A stretch of 64,000 nucleotides of DNA from positions 31,307,501 to 31,371,500 of the forward strand of contig BSWB01000004.1 of the NCBI GenBank assembly GCA_033239125.1, written 5' to 3'. The position numbers and the translations under genes are program-made. The stretch is from Fagopyrum homotropicum. Lineage: Eukaryota; Streptophyta; Magnoliopsida; Caryophyllales; Polygonaceae. Positions 8,662-20,080 of this stretch are shown here, piece by piece. Within the stretch, counting starts at the first letter, position 1, and each line of letters opens with the position of its first letter. The notes under the pieces were generated by a model. It was given only the letters and a program-made list of their open reading frames with translations. It was not told the origin of the DNA and made no database searches.

Positions 8662-11610
8662 TGTAACATCCAAATTTTAGGCGTGTTCTCGATAAGTATC
8701 TTTCCGTATATTTATTGAAATTTTAATAGCTTAAATAATTTTACGAGTATTTTTCGTCGTAAATTAAGAATTTCAAGTATATAAGTAGCGATAAATATTA
8801 TTACCTGTAAATATAAATTATTGTTTTAATCACGTAAATAGTTTATGAGAATGGCTTCTATATCCCGATGTATATTTTTACGAGTTTATTTACATATTAA
8901 TTTCCGTATTTTTAGAAGAAAAGAAAAAGAACAAAAGTTTTCGACCCAAAAATTCGGTTCCCTCGAGTTAGTTCATTTTATTTTAATTGTTTTCCACCTC
9001 CGTGCTTTTGGCACCTTGTGCAGCCCACCTACTCCTACCTCTACTCTCTTGTCTCTATCACGCAACACCTCTGCTTTTCCCCTTGTGCAAGCCTAGTGAC
9101 TAGCAGCTCTCTCTCCCTCTTCACACTCCAGCTTCCTCTCAGCTTCTCAAGGTCTCCAACTGCTGCCCTCTCCCCTCATCTCTCTCGTCCTCACCACCAC
9201 CCCTATCTTCCCCTACGCCTGAAGCCATACCGAGATATCGCCCATCTCTGTTTCTTACACCACCGAAGTCCCGGCGAGCCTGCTACTCCTCTCGATCTTC
9301 TCCCTTTCTGCATCCACCATGGGGAATCACGCTGGAGAAGGAGCCCGGCAGCCGTGAAGTACCCTGCCGCCCCACCGCCGTCTCGCCGGATCCCCTCTGC
9401 ACTATCCCTCTTTCCATCGCCTCACCTGCTCTCCCTGTCGCAGGGAACCCGACGGCCTGGAGCCACCCGCTGCCACGTCTGCCCCAGGAACGAGCCGGAG
9501 ACGCCGCCTCCTTGCTACCACTAGCCCCGCAGCCTCGCTCCACGCCCGCACTTCCGGAGGAGCCGCCGCCAAGGTGCACCAGTACAGCCTCTTCTCTAGC
9601 GCCACAATCGATCTATCAGTTTACAGGAAACCCTTTTGGTGTTAATTAAATCGGGCAACCCTCTTTCTCAGTGTAATTACATTACATAACCCGTATTTAT
9701 GTTTTGCATATATGGCCCAACTTCTGGATTTTGGCAATGTTATCCCTGTTTGTTTAAATTACAAATTTGTGCCCAGATTTTTAAATGTAGCAATTATACC
9801 CTCCTGCAGATTTTTTTTACATCATATGGCCCATATTTTTATTTGCGGTTTTAACCCACATTTATAAGATTGTATATTTGGCCCGGAGAATGGTTTAACG
9901 GTTTTGTTTATCCTTGGCTTTGAGAACGAGTTTTACCATTGGGTTTATGATGTTGTTTAGATGCCCGGAAAATATAAATACGGATTTTATATTCGGTTCA
10001 TGGTTCAAGTTGTAATTTCGGGTTTAAGACCAAGTGGTTTAATTTCATATTTTTGCCCGGAAGGATTTGACGAGTTTTAATCTTGGTTTTGAAAACGGGT
10101 TTTACCTTAGATTTTATGTAAGTTATATATTCCGTTCAAGTTTAGCGTATGAGCTAAACTTGCTTAGTGTTGGTATTAGGTTTGGAAGCGACCCGATAAA
10201 GGCCTAACGAGTCCATATCGACATCCATAGATCCTCTTCCGTCTTTTGACATCACGTGAGTACCCTCTCCCCCGAGCTTATGATCTTACTCGATTTAGTT
10301 ATGTTTAGTATTATTATCATGCTAGGTTGAATCTAGCATAACTTAGAGTGAATACCAAGTAGTGGTTATGGACCTTAGGTGAGTTTTGTTGATTGTGAAA
10401 TGTTGTACGACTTGAGGAGTTGCACTTGTGAAGTTGTTTATGGCTTTAAGTTGTATGTTGAGCTTGTGAGAATTTAAGGGTTGAGGTTGTATGATGTTGA
10501 GGTTGTGGACTAGAACGAGAGTATCCTAGTTGCGTTGTGAGTTATGATCTTGCGAGGTCCGAGGGTTTAGAAGTTTTAAGACTTCTAGCTTGTGTTGAGT
10601 GTGATGTGAGCATGAGGGATTCTAGGATGTGGTCCTAGAATTGAGAGTCAAATGGTCTTGCGTAGATCATTTGTATAGAAGTCTAAGACTTCTATTGCGA
10701 GTGGGTTGTTGTTGATATAGTTATCTTCTTGTGAGCAGGTCATGGGCTTCCTCCCTAAGGAAGCGAGAGTGTTGTGAGTTGAGTGTGGTGACGAGGTAAG
10801 TCTCCGGACTTACTTAGCTCGTATTCTTTGTATTAGCATTATTGTGTGTTGGGTGGTGTGTGTTTATTATTTTACTATTTATAACAACTAAACCGGAAAT
10901 AGGATTACCGACTTTTATATTATTTGGCCCAAGTGTATGATAACGGGCGGTGACATCACTGCCTGGCTCCCCGTGAGAGCTAGGGGGATCTCGGCGACTG
11001 GCCCGTGCTGGTTAGACGGTCGGAGGCATCCGACCGTTCCATTGCCGGAAGAACGGACCGAGGCGAGTTTTGGAGGATTCTCGTGTCACAAAAGAAGTTG
11101 AATTAGAACGGGATATGACTTAATAATAATAAAGATAATAAACCGGATTTGTGTGCTTCTGAGTATGTCGTGTGACTATGATGATTTACTTGTGTTTGTG
11201 CCTTTCCCTTTAATTCTAATGCTTGGAATGTGAGCTAACGGTTTTATACCGATTGTTGTAGATTGCCTTGCAGGTTAGGAAAGCAGCCGAGAGATCCGGA
11301 AGAGTGGGCAGCCGGGGTTCCGTACATTTTAGGAGTGGGTTTTGGTTGGAGTCGGGTTGTATTTTATTCTTCGTTTATTATGTTGGTATGCCGTGTGTAT
11401 GGCGTTTTGACCTTTGGTGTTGTTTATCGGCTGGAGTCTTTGTTGTTTTCCTTCGGGTTTCTTATCATTTGTATTAAAAGGAATTTTGGTTTTGCCTTTA
11501 TTTGTGCCATGTTGAAAGATCCGGTGAAATTGTTGTCAGGCTAAGGGTCGGGACCCATTGTGAGGTCCCAACCCGTAGCATCCCGAGTCCCGCGGATTTG
11601 GGGTGTTACA
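8662..11610 (+). mobile_element. LTR X2 (2949 bp), shared by both X units
   Basis: It serves as 3-prime LTR of unit 1 and 5-prime LTR of unit 2. It shares several variants with X3 but not X1, for example gatttttttta against gattttattta, and atcctcttcc against atcgtcttcc. Candidate intron 10796-11261, structured domain 10950-11089. Confidence 0.92.
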
Positions 11611-11614
11611 AAAG

Positions 11615-11626
11615 TGGTATCAGAGC
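11615..11626 (+). other. Primer binding site, initiator Met tRNA (X2)
   Basis: TGGTATCAGAGC four bases after the LTR X2 end, as in unit 1. Confidence 0.95.
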
Positions 11627-13791
11627 CCTAGGTTGACAACAATGGCACTCGCAATCTTCTAAAGGCCGAATAAGGAATAAACAGAACCCCGCGGGTTCTG
11701 AGTTTTTGTTTTCAAAATCACATGCATGAGTCGGGGTAGAATGTACGGACCACCACTCCTTCCGCGGATCTCGGCAGCATAGTTTATTGGATTTTTAGTA
11801 TACATATGTAGATATGTATCGTGGACTTAGGATGTTTTTGGATAATATCGTGTGTGGATTGTAGTTGCATGATGGACGTGATTTATGTGTATAGTTGTAT
11901 ATGTGAACGATTATATGTTTTGGACCTTGTATTATTGTAAAGTTTTCTTTACACGTTCCTAAGCATTTGAGTCAAGACGAGAAGAGTGATCAAACCATTT
12001 GCTAAAGAATTAAGACACCATAAGTTAAGCTTACGAGGTACCAAAAAGTAAAGTTTTAACATTTCTAGAGTCATGAGAAGAAGGGGATGGTGGGGATTCA
12101 CATGGATTTGACCGGTTTCCGTTATAATGATAAGGCTAAGAAACGCCAAGAAGGAGGAAGTGTGTATAAATGATGACCCCAAGAAGATGAAAGACGAAAC
12201 GAAGAGCTTTGATCGAGAGACTTAAGATACCAACCAAGAGGAACGAAAGTGGATACTAGCTAATGCTATAATATTTGAGAAGGTGCACTTGAAAGACATC
12301 AAAGAAGAATGGTTAAGTCTATTAAAGGGAGTTATATGAAACAACAAGACAAAGAAGATATATTTATCTTAGATAAGTGGAAGGAAGCGTGGAACGTAGA
12401 AAGAGTTAAAGAAGGGTCTGAAGAGTGAAATGAGCAAATGAAGTTTATGATAGAGTACCCCGAGAGGGTATCCTTCAAGAGTATGGTAACATGGAAGTGT
12501 GGTAGGAGAGTAAGTCGTTGATTTTGAGGGAGGTTCATCAATGAGTTAATCGGTGACCATCAAGAATGTACAGGTGCGGGTTGTATACTGGTGACTGTAG
12601 GAGGGTAGAGTAATCCAGGATGTGAGATCATGAATAAGGGGAACAAGAACTGGAACATTCGTGGTGGTTGAATGTCAGTAATAGGAGGTGTGTTAACGGA
12701 AGCATAAACGTTTTAATTAAGTAACATCTTATCGATTCTAACAAGTGATGGTAACGTATATTGTGGAGGTATTGTAACGATATGGTGTGACTTTCTTAGG
12801 TCATGAGATTGACATATGGAGGAATGACATGAATCAGGGTAAAGGGAACTAGAAGGACAAAAAGGGAAGGGAGTCTTCTATGGTGATTGTGCGTGAAGGG
12901 ATGATATATAAGGGGATGCATGACATGTTTGTTCTAAAGTGATGATGTCATGTTTTTGCGAGCAAAAGCTTAGCCAAAGTTTTGTGACTTACATGGCGAA
13001 GACATAGTGGCTATGATGTGAAACGAGGAACATGGATTAGGGCAACGCTGCAAGCTTAGAGTTATGATGTTAGTACTTGGTGGAGTTATTAGTGGATCTT
13101 TTGGTGATTGTGGATGGGGAACTCCGCCTAAAGGCACACTTGTACGGTTGTGAAGTTGTTCTTGGAATACCAAGAGATGCATAAGGTGACCAACAAGAGA
13201 AAGAGGGGACTGACGTTTTGAAGTTCGATGTCATTATGAGATGTACAAGACGTACATGAAAGATTGAGGTTAGAGCCTCTATGGTCGGTTGACGTTGCAT
13301 AAGAAAATGAAGTGTAAGGTTCTATACCTACTTGAAGAAAGGACGTCTAGGGTGAAAGCTTATATAGAACACGAGGAGTTCCTCCCATATGTTGGGATGT
13401 CAGAGGAAGCGAAGAAGATTGTATCGATTTGTTATATGGCATGATTGAGTCTTGTAGTTAGGACTTTTGTGACTGAACACATGCGAGAGGTCAAGAGATG
13501 TTATTATCGCATTTCTTTTAAAAGTAAAAAGAAGGATTAACCTGAACTATTGCTTAACCAAGGCTTCAAGAGTCGGAAGACTCGAGCAAGTTCCACGAGT
13601 TAGGGAATTGAGGGATTTGTAAAAGAAAGACGATCGACATTGTAGCTACGGATGAAACATTACACGTGTGGAAGGATGCCACCCAACCGATCGGGGTGGA
13701 CCACTTATCAAGGGTAGGATCAGGTTGTGTCGGTTATTACGATATGTGATTGGTAAAAAAAAAATGGAACCCGAGATGACACGGATTCCAA

Positions 13792-14493
13792 CGAATCGGG
13801 ATGTGGATGTTACCGCTAAGATTGATTTGGGCTCAACTTCCATTTCCAAGGCGCCGTACAAATGATGCCAACAAATGATACTCGTGAAGTTACTCGAATT
13901 AAGGAAGCAATTGAAGGAGCAATTGCAATTGCAAGCTCTTGACGATAAGGGTTCGTCAATACACTATAGGGGGAACTTGGAAGTATATCTTGAACTCTTG
14001 ATTTGAAGTTCACGTTAGATATATCTTGAACTCTTGATTTGAAGTTCATGTTGAGATATATCTTGAATTGAAGATGTTATGGAGAACACCAGTCTGCGAA
14101 AAGAGAGACGATTATCTCCGTTTGTACATCAATTACCGTTAGCCGAACAAGATAACAATGAAGAACGAGTATCCCTCACCGCAGATATATGATCTATTTG
14201 ATCGGTTGCAACGGTTGGTAGTCTCTTCTAAAATTGATTTAAGGGCTGATTGCCACCAATTGAGAATTCGAGACTGTGATATTTGCAAATACGGCAGTCC
14301 GGAAAGATCATGGTCACTAAGAGTTGTAGTAATTCCATATGGGCTTATTAATGCCCAGATAAAATATTTTGGTCTACTCTCGAAGAAAAGAGAGTTATAT
14401 CAAGTTGTCTCGGGATGCCAACCCCCGATGGACGTGGAAGGAGTTACAAGTTATCTTAGATGTGCTGAGCTTTACCAGATATGTGAAGGGAGA
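13792..14493 (+). pseudogene. Reverse transcriptase remnant, X internal 2
   Basis: Equivalent to 7034-7735. Here the longest frame (14158-14532, 124 codons) runs further because the codon at 14356-14358 is CAG where unit 1 has TAG. It shows the fingers/palm start followed directly by the QPPMDVEGV thumb-like segment, confirming that the catalytic FIDD stretch is deleted in both units, so this is an inherited defect rather than fresh decay. Confidence 0.75.
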
Positions 14494-14975
14494 AGTTGTG
14501 TAACACCTTTTATGGTAACCTACTACGGATGACGATGAAGTAGTGAATAGGACGAAGAATTGACAACAGAGTTGCTAAGAGTTAAGAGGGAATTCATTGG
14601 TGCAACTGTTTTGATTTACCTTGAGGTATTATGGGTTTGAAGTGGACAAGTGATTCTTCAAGACAAGGTCTTGATCGAGTATTGAGGAGCGATGTAAGAG
14701 TAATAACATATGTGTCTTGTTAGTAGAAGTAGTATGGAGTAAAGTACTTCCTTCGTTACTTGGAATTGCACAAGAATTGAGGAAACATAACGTCAAAGTT
14801 TGGTTTGACAAGAACCAAAGCCAGCACTGTAAATTGGAAGTTTGATCTTCTTTGGTAGAGAAATCAAAGGGAAAATAATGGATATGCTGCATTGAGAGAG
14901 ACCCGAGAAGGAAGTTGAGTTCCGATATATCGACCTTTTTGAGATCTTAGCGCGAGTTAGGAAAACGGTTTACCG

Positions 14976-15158
14976 GTTGGTGCGGCCACCGAGAGTAGAG
15001 TGTGTTTACCCGGTGTTTCATGTGTATGAGTCAGGGGAGTACATACATGACTCAAGACGAATGGTCAGTCATAGTGGTTTATTAGCAGACGAGGAACTGA
15101 TGAGGCAATCTAGAATACGGGGAGAATATCTTTGGTTGGGTTTTACGCTGAGTTAGTA
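14976..15158 (+). pseudogene. Pol C-terminal remnant, X internal 2
   Basis: A copy of 8218-8400 with the VYPVFHVYESGEY segment. It reads PVFHV, as in Z and W, where unit 1 has PVFYV. Confidence 0.7.
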
Positions 15159-15419
15159 GTATCGATAGAATTAACGGGTTAGACCTAGTTTTTCCTTTGA
15201 TTGAGTTATGTGCATGTGTGATGTTATGTGTGGTTTGTGCCGTATCCGGGAATGTGCTATATGACATGATTTATTTTGTGGTGGTAGTTTGAGTAGATGA
15301 TGTGTTTATATTAGAAGGTTTAAGCCTTCTTAGTTGAGAATTCATACCTCGGCCTAAGGGACCGAGAAATTCGACGCATAGCAAGTTTCGGGACGAAACT
15401 TTTTTGTAGGGGGATCTAA

Positions 15420-18357
15420 TGTAACATCCAAATTTTAGGCGTGTTCTCGATAAGTATCTTTCCGTATATTTATTGAAATTTTAATAGCTTAAATAATTTT
15501 ACGAGTATTTTTCGTCGTAAATTAAGAATTTCAAGTATATAAGTAGCGATAAATATTATTACCTGTAAATATAAATTATTGTTTTAATCACGTAAATAGT
15601 TTATCAGAATGGCTTCTATATCCCGATGTATATTTTTACGAGTTTATTTACATATTAATTTCCGTATTTTTAGAAGAAAAGAAAAAGAACAAAAGTTTTC
15701 GACCCAAAAATTTGGTTCCCTCGAGTTAGTTCATTTTATTTTAATTGTTTTCCACCTCCGTGCTTTTGGCACCTTGTGCAGCCCACCTACTCCTACCTCT
15801 ACTCTCTTGTCTCTATCACGCAACACCTCTGCTTTTCCCCTTGTGCAAGCCTAGTGACTAGCAGCTCTCTCTCCCTCTTCACACTCCAGCTTCCTCTCAG
15901 CTTCTCAAGGTCTCCAACTGCTGCCCTCTCCCCTCATCTCTCTCGTCCTCACCACCACCCCTATCTTCCCCTACGCCTGAAGCCATACCGAGATATCGCC
16001 CATCTCTGTTTCTTACACCACCGAAGTCCCGGTGAGCCTGCTACTCCTCTCGATCTTCTCCCTTTCTGCATCCACCATGGGGAATCACGCTGGAGAAGGA
16101 GCCCGGCAGCCGTGAAGTACCCTGCCGCCCCACCGCCGTCTCGCCGGATCCCCTCTGCACTATCCCTCTTTCCATCGCCTCACCTGCTCTCCCTGTCGCA
16201 GGGAACCCGACGGCCTGGAGCCACCCGCTGCCACGTCTGCCCCAGGAACGAGCCGGAGACGCCGCCTCCTTGCTACCACTAGCCCCGCAGCCTCGCTCCA
16301 CGCCCGCACTTCCGGAGGAGCCGCCGCCAAGGTGCACCGGTACAGCCTCTTCTCTAGCGCCACAATCGATCTATCAGTTTACAGGAAACCCTTTTGGTGT
16401 TAATTAAATCGGGCAACCCTCTTTCTCAGTGTAATTACATTACATAACCCGTATTTATGTTTTGCATATATGGCCCAACTTCTGGATTTTGGCAATGTTA
16501 TCCCTGTTTGTTTAAATTACAAATTTGTGCCCAGATTTTTAAATGTAGCAATTATACCCTCCTGCAGATTTTTTTTACATCATATGGCCCATATTTTTAT
16601 TTGCGGTTTTAACCCACATTTATAAGATTGTATATTTGGCCCGGAGAATGGTTTAACGGTTTTGTTTATCCTTGGCTTTGAGAACGAGTTTTACCATTGG
16701 GTTTATGATGTTGTTTAGATGCCCGGAAAATATAAATACGGATTTTATATTCGGTTCATGGTTCAAGTTGTAATTTCGGGTTTAAGACCAAGTGGTTTAA
16801 TTTCATATTTTTGCCCGGAAGGATTTGACGAGTTTTAATCTTGGTTTTGAAAACGGGTTTTACCTTAGATTTTATGTAAGTTATATATTCCGTTCAAGTT
16901 TAGCGTATGAGCTAAACTTGCTTAGTGTTGGTATTAGGTTTGGAAGCGACCCGATAAAGGCCTAACGAGTCCATATCGACATCCATAGATCCTCTTCCGT
17001 CTTTTGACATCACGTGAGTACCCTCTCCCCCGAGCTTATGATCTTACTCGATTTAGTTATGTTTAGTATTATTATCATGCTAGGTTGAATCTAGCATAAC
17101 TTAGAGTGAATACCAAGTAGTGGTTATGGACCTTAGGTGAGTTTTGTTGATTGTGAAATGTTGTACGACTTGAGGAGTTGCACTTGTGAAGTTGTTTATG
17201 GCTTTAAGTTGTATGTTGAGCTTGTGAGAATTTAAGGGTTGAGGTTGTATGATGTTGAGGTTGTGGACTAGAACGAGAGTATCCTAGTTGCGTTGTGAGT
17301 TATGATCTTGCGAGGTCCGAGGGTTTAGAAGTCTTAAGACTTCTAGCTTGTGTTGAGTGTGATGTGAGCATGAGGGATTCTAGGATGTGGTCCTAGAATT
17401 GAGAGTCAAATGGTCTTGCGTAGATCATTTGTATAGAAGTCTAAGACTTCTATTGCGAGTGGGTTGTTGTTGATATAGTTATCTTCTTGTGAGCAGGTCA
17501 TGGGCTTCCTCCCTAAGGAAGCGAGAGTGTTGTGAGTTGAGTGTGGTGACGAGGTAAGTCTCCGGACTTACTTAGCTCGTATTCTTTGTATTAGCATTAT
17601 TGTGTGTTGGGTGGTGTGTGTTTATTATTTTACTATTTATAACAACTAAACCGGAAATAGGATTACCGACTTTTATATTATTTGGCCCAAGTGTATGATA
17701 ACGGGCGGTGACATCACTGCCTGGCTCCCCGTGAGAGCTAGGGGGATCTCGGCGACTGGCCCGTGCTGGTTAGACTCCGACCGTTCCATTGCCGGAAGAA
17801 GGGACCGAGGCGAGTTTTGGAGGATTCTCGTGTCACAAAAGAAGTTGAATTAGAACGGGATATGACTTAATAATAATAAAGATAATAAACCGGATTTGTG
17901 TGCTTCTGAGTATGTCGTGTGACTATGATGATTTACTTGTGTTTGTGCCTTTCCCTTTAATTCTAATGCTTGGAATGTGAGCTAACGGTTTTATACCGAT
18001 TGTTGTAGATTGCCTTGCAGGTTAGGAAAGCGGCCGAGAGATCCGGAAGAGTGGGCAGCCGGGGTTCCGTACATTTTAGGAGTGGGTTTTGGTTGGAGTC
18101 GGGTTGTGTTTTATTCTTCGTTTATTATGTTGGTATGCCGTGTGTATGGCGTTTTGACCTTTGGTGTTGTTTATCGGCTGGAGTCTTTGTTGTTTTCCTT
18201 CGGGTTTCTTATCATTTGCATTAAAAGGAATTTTGGTTTTGCCTTTATTTGTGCCATGTTGAAAGATCCGGTGAAATTGTTGTCAGGCTAAGGGTCGGGA
18301 CCCATTGTGAGGTCCCAACCCGTAGCATCCCGAGTCCCGCGGATTTGGGGTGTTACA
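15420..18357 (+). mobile_element. LTR X3 (2938 bp), outer right LTR of the X array
   Basis: Same as X2 apart from SNPs and an 11-bp deletion at about 17776 that destroys stem P3 of the structured domain. It ends tgttaca at 18357, followed by aaaccacccg where LTR Y1 resumes. Confidence 0.92.
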
Positions 18358-18443
18358 AAACCACCCGCTCCTATCCGAGTAACTACCCTTCTCCGGGCTC
18401 TTGTCTTCACCACTCTCCTCTTATACGTACCTATATATACTTT

Positions 18444-18452
<9 letters not shown>

Positions 18453-18504
<52 letters not shown>
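18453..18504. repeat. (TA)n microsatellite, LTR Y1
   Basis: About 52 bp of alternating AT. Allelic tracts occur at 24332-24407 (Y2), 31139-31188 (Y3) and 37928-38013 (Y4). Poly(Y-I) frames across these are artefacts. Confidence 0.97.
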
Positions 18505-18506
<2 letters not shown>

Positions 18507-18657
18507 CTGCCGGAAGAGGGAGATTCACCCTCTTCCGAGTAACGCCGTTCGGAAGTATTGCTGCCCAGACGGGCAGCAATACTTCCGATCCGCTTAACTC
18601 TCCTCTTACCGTTCGGAAGGAAGACGGGCAGTAACTACCCTTCTCTGGGCAGGTTAA
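18505..18657. other. Patchwork filler DNA in LTR Y1
   Basis: A mosaic of short patches found elsewhere in intact Y LTRs, in both orientations. 18519-18534 matches about 24891-24906; 18551-18566 matches 25032-25047; 18568-18597 is the exact reverse complement of 25021-25050; 18607-18623 matches 24921-24937; bits of 24246-24300 and 24836-24848 also occur. Arms 18549-18566 and 18571-18588 form an 18-bp perfect foldback. This resembles template-switching repair of a double-strand break. Confidence 0.8.
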
Positions 18658-18744
18658 ATATCGTGTTCTTTTATTTAAAAGAATTAAGGTTGGCGGATCT
18701 GAATCCGGTTTTATCCGGTATTAAACGGAGTAATAATAAATAAT

Positions 18745-18746
<2 letters not shown>

Positions 18747-18779
<33 letters not shown>
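18747..18779. repeat. Poly-T tract at LTR Y1 end
   Basis: 33 T residues (poly-A in the sense of the element) just inside the U3 end. Lengths differ between copies: about 36 at 25550-25585, 34 at 32331-32364, 18 at 39156-39173. Confidence 0.95.
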
Positions 18780-18781
<2 letters not shown>

Positions 18782-19003
18782 GGGTATTACATCAGTGCCC
18801 TCTTAAAATAAGTTTCGTCCCGAAACTTGGAATAATGTATCTAGTCAAACGGCTTTCTTTGTATAACTTAGTTTCATAAAAAAAAATTTTCGTCTTCTAC
18901 CATGCAACTACTCAATCATTATAATCAGGCACACATCAAAGAAAGCACAGTCACTCAATCCAAGGTAAAAGCATGAAAAGTCAAACAACACAGCATCCGA
19001 ATA

Positions 19004-19250
19004 CTAACTCGTCGGTACAGAAGTAACATCTAACCCCGCAGAGAACTCGGGATAAATACGTCTAATACTCTCCTCTGTTTCCCAAGTGGCCTCGTCGGCT
19101 CCTCGTCTAGACCACTGGATCCTCAACATCGGTATCTCCTTGGACCGCAGACGTCTAGTACTGCGCTCCAGGACAGCTACTGGGTACTCCACAAAAGTGT
19201 GGTCTGGCTCAACTATCAGATCCTCCTGACTGATGACGTGTCTAGGATTC
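19004..19250 (-). pseudogene. Pol C-terminal tail (chromodomain-like), Y internal 1
   Basis: This is an open frame of about 80 codons ending at a TAG at 19004. It includes RHVISQEDLIVEPDHTFVEY, LRSKEIPMLRIQWSRRGADE and ATWETEESIRRIYPEF. It is over 90 percent like the Z tail by eye. The LR.KEIP...QWS....EATWE pattern is the chromodomain-like tail of Tekay/Del integrases, thought to aid chromatin targeting. The frame dissolves just upstream at about 19250, so only the tail survives. No start codon of its own is expected. Confidence 0.8.
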
Positions 19251-19679
19251 GGTAGCTACCCTCTCAATGGTTTGGTTTTCTAAACTTACATCAGCTCTTT
19301 TGATGACTCTACCAAACTTTTCTTCCACTGGGCCCACTTGTTTTTTTTTTTTTTTTTTTTTTCTCCCGAAAGTTTCCGACTATCGATTCTGAAATAATGA
19401 TCTTAAACTTCTGTCGGCACTTTACTAAGTGTCTAATGCTCTTTGTAATACAAACCGTTTGGCCCGGTTTTCTCAATGTGACCTAATCGGATCGTTCCTT
19501 AATTAATTGGTTTTCACCTACTTCTTGTCAAGCTTTCAAATTTATACAACTCAAAACAAATCACACACCCAAGTGGACCTTTTCATTTGGATCTCTACTT
19601 CTTTAACTTATAATCATAGTTAACCAAAAATTGATTTTCTTCATTTGTGGGTTATGGGCCTACCACGCTTCTGTTGTAA

Positions 19680-20080
19680 CACCCATTAGGCACAATGGCG
19701 TCTTTCTGAGGGTCAACATGATTTACCCAATTCCCTCCTATACTTCCCTTCTAATACTAGCAAGATCCTCTTCAAACAGACCTTTTGTCTATAGATGATT
19801 TACTATAGTAAAAGAAAGACATGTACTCTACCCATGAGTACTAGTTCCAAAACCTCAAGATAAACCGTCCATATATATCAAACTATGGTCTCTGACCCCC
19901 ATACAGCTTCACAAATAGTCTAGATAACCCCTCAGTAACTTAACTCCCCTGTCACTTCTCCTTGAAAGGATTGGAACGTGTGTCTGTGGAACCTCCCGGA
20001 CTTCACTTATGTCTTATCAAAACTCAACTTATTACTCGTTAGGACTACTCAATGTGGTGATCCTTCGACAATCCTTTTGA
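19680..20080 (-). pseudogene. Degenerate integrase core, Y internal 1
   Basis: Minus-strand sequence follows the Z integrase at 45770-46060 in order, with a conserved tttgtctatagatgattt region and the following ccgtccatatatatcaaac region, but many substitutions and indels break all frames. It is much more diverged from Z than the adjacent pol tail. Equivalents are about 26486-26886 and 33266-33680. Alignment by eye only. Confidence 0.5.

Larger units (their letters stand above)
11611..15419 (+). mobile_element. X internal region 2 (decayed)
   Basis: A copy of X internal 1 of the same length with scattered SNPs. Primer site 11615-11626, leader mini-ORF 11642-11662, PPT hairpin 15383-15401. 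Decayed pol remnants are listed separately; the remainder (about 11800-13650) has no recognisable coding. Confidence 0.85.
1904..18357 (+). mobile_element. X array: three LTRs and two internal regions
   Basis: Sense tandem LTR retrotransposon nested in LTR Y1. LTR X1 (1904-4852), internal 1 (4853-8661), LTR X2 (8662-11610), internal 2 (11611-15419), LTR X3 (15420-18357). LTR starts are exactly 6758 bp apart. LTRs run TGTAACATCC to GGTGTTACA. Left flank ends ttctac and right flank begins aaaccaccc, so no clean 5-bp duplication is seen. Units differ by rare SNPs and one 11-bp deletion in X3. Internals carry broken pol, so the element is non-autonomous. Confidence 0.92.
18358..18791 (-). mobile_element. 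LTR Y1, right portion (U3 side), rearranged
   Basis: It resumes the Y LTR at cacccgctcc, passes through a TA microsatellite, then has about 150 bp of scrambled sequence in place of about 1.05 kb present in Y2, Y3 and Y4. It returns to normal at about 18658 and ends acgggtattaca. Net Y1 length is 1741 bp against about 2.65 kb for the others. Confidence 0.88.

Noticed and set aside
18358..18362. Possible target duplication for the X array
   Set aside because: Left ttctac and right aaac share only the last two bases, so I do not call a duplication.
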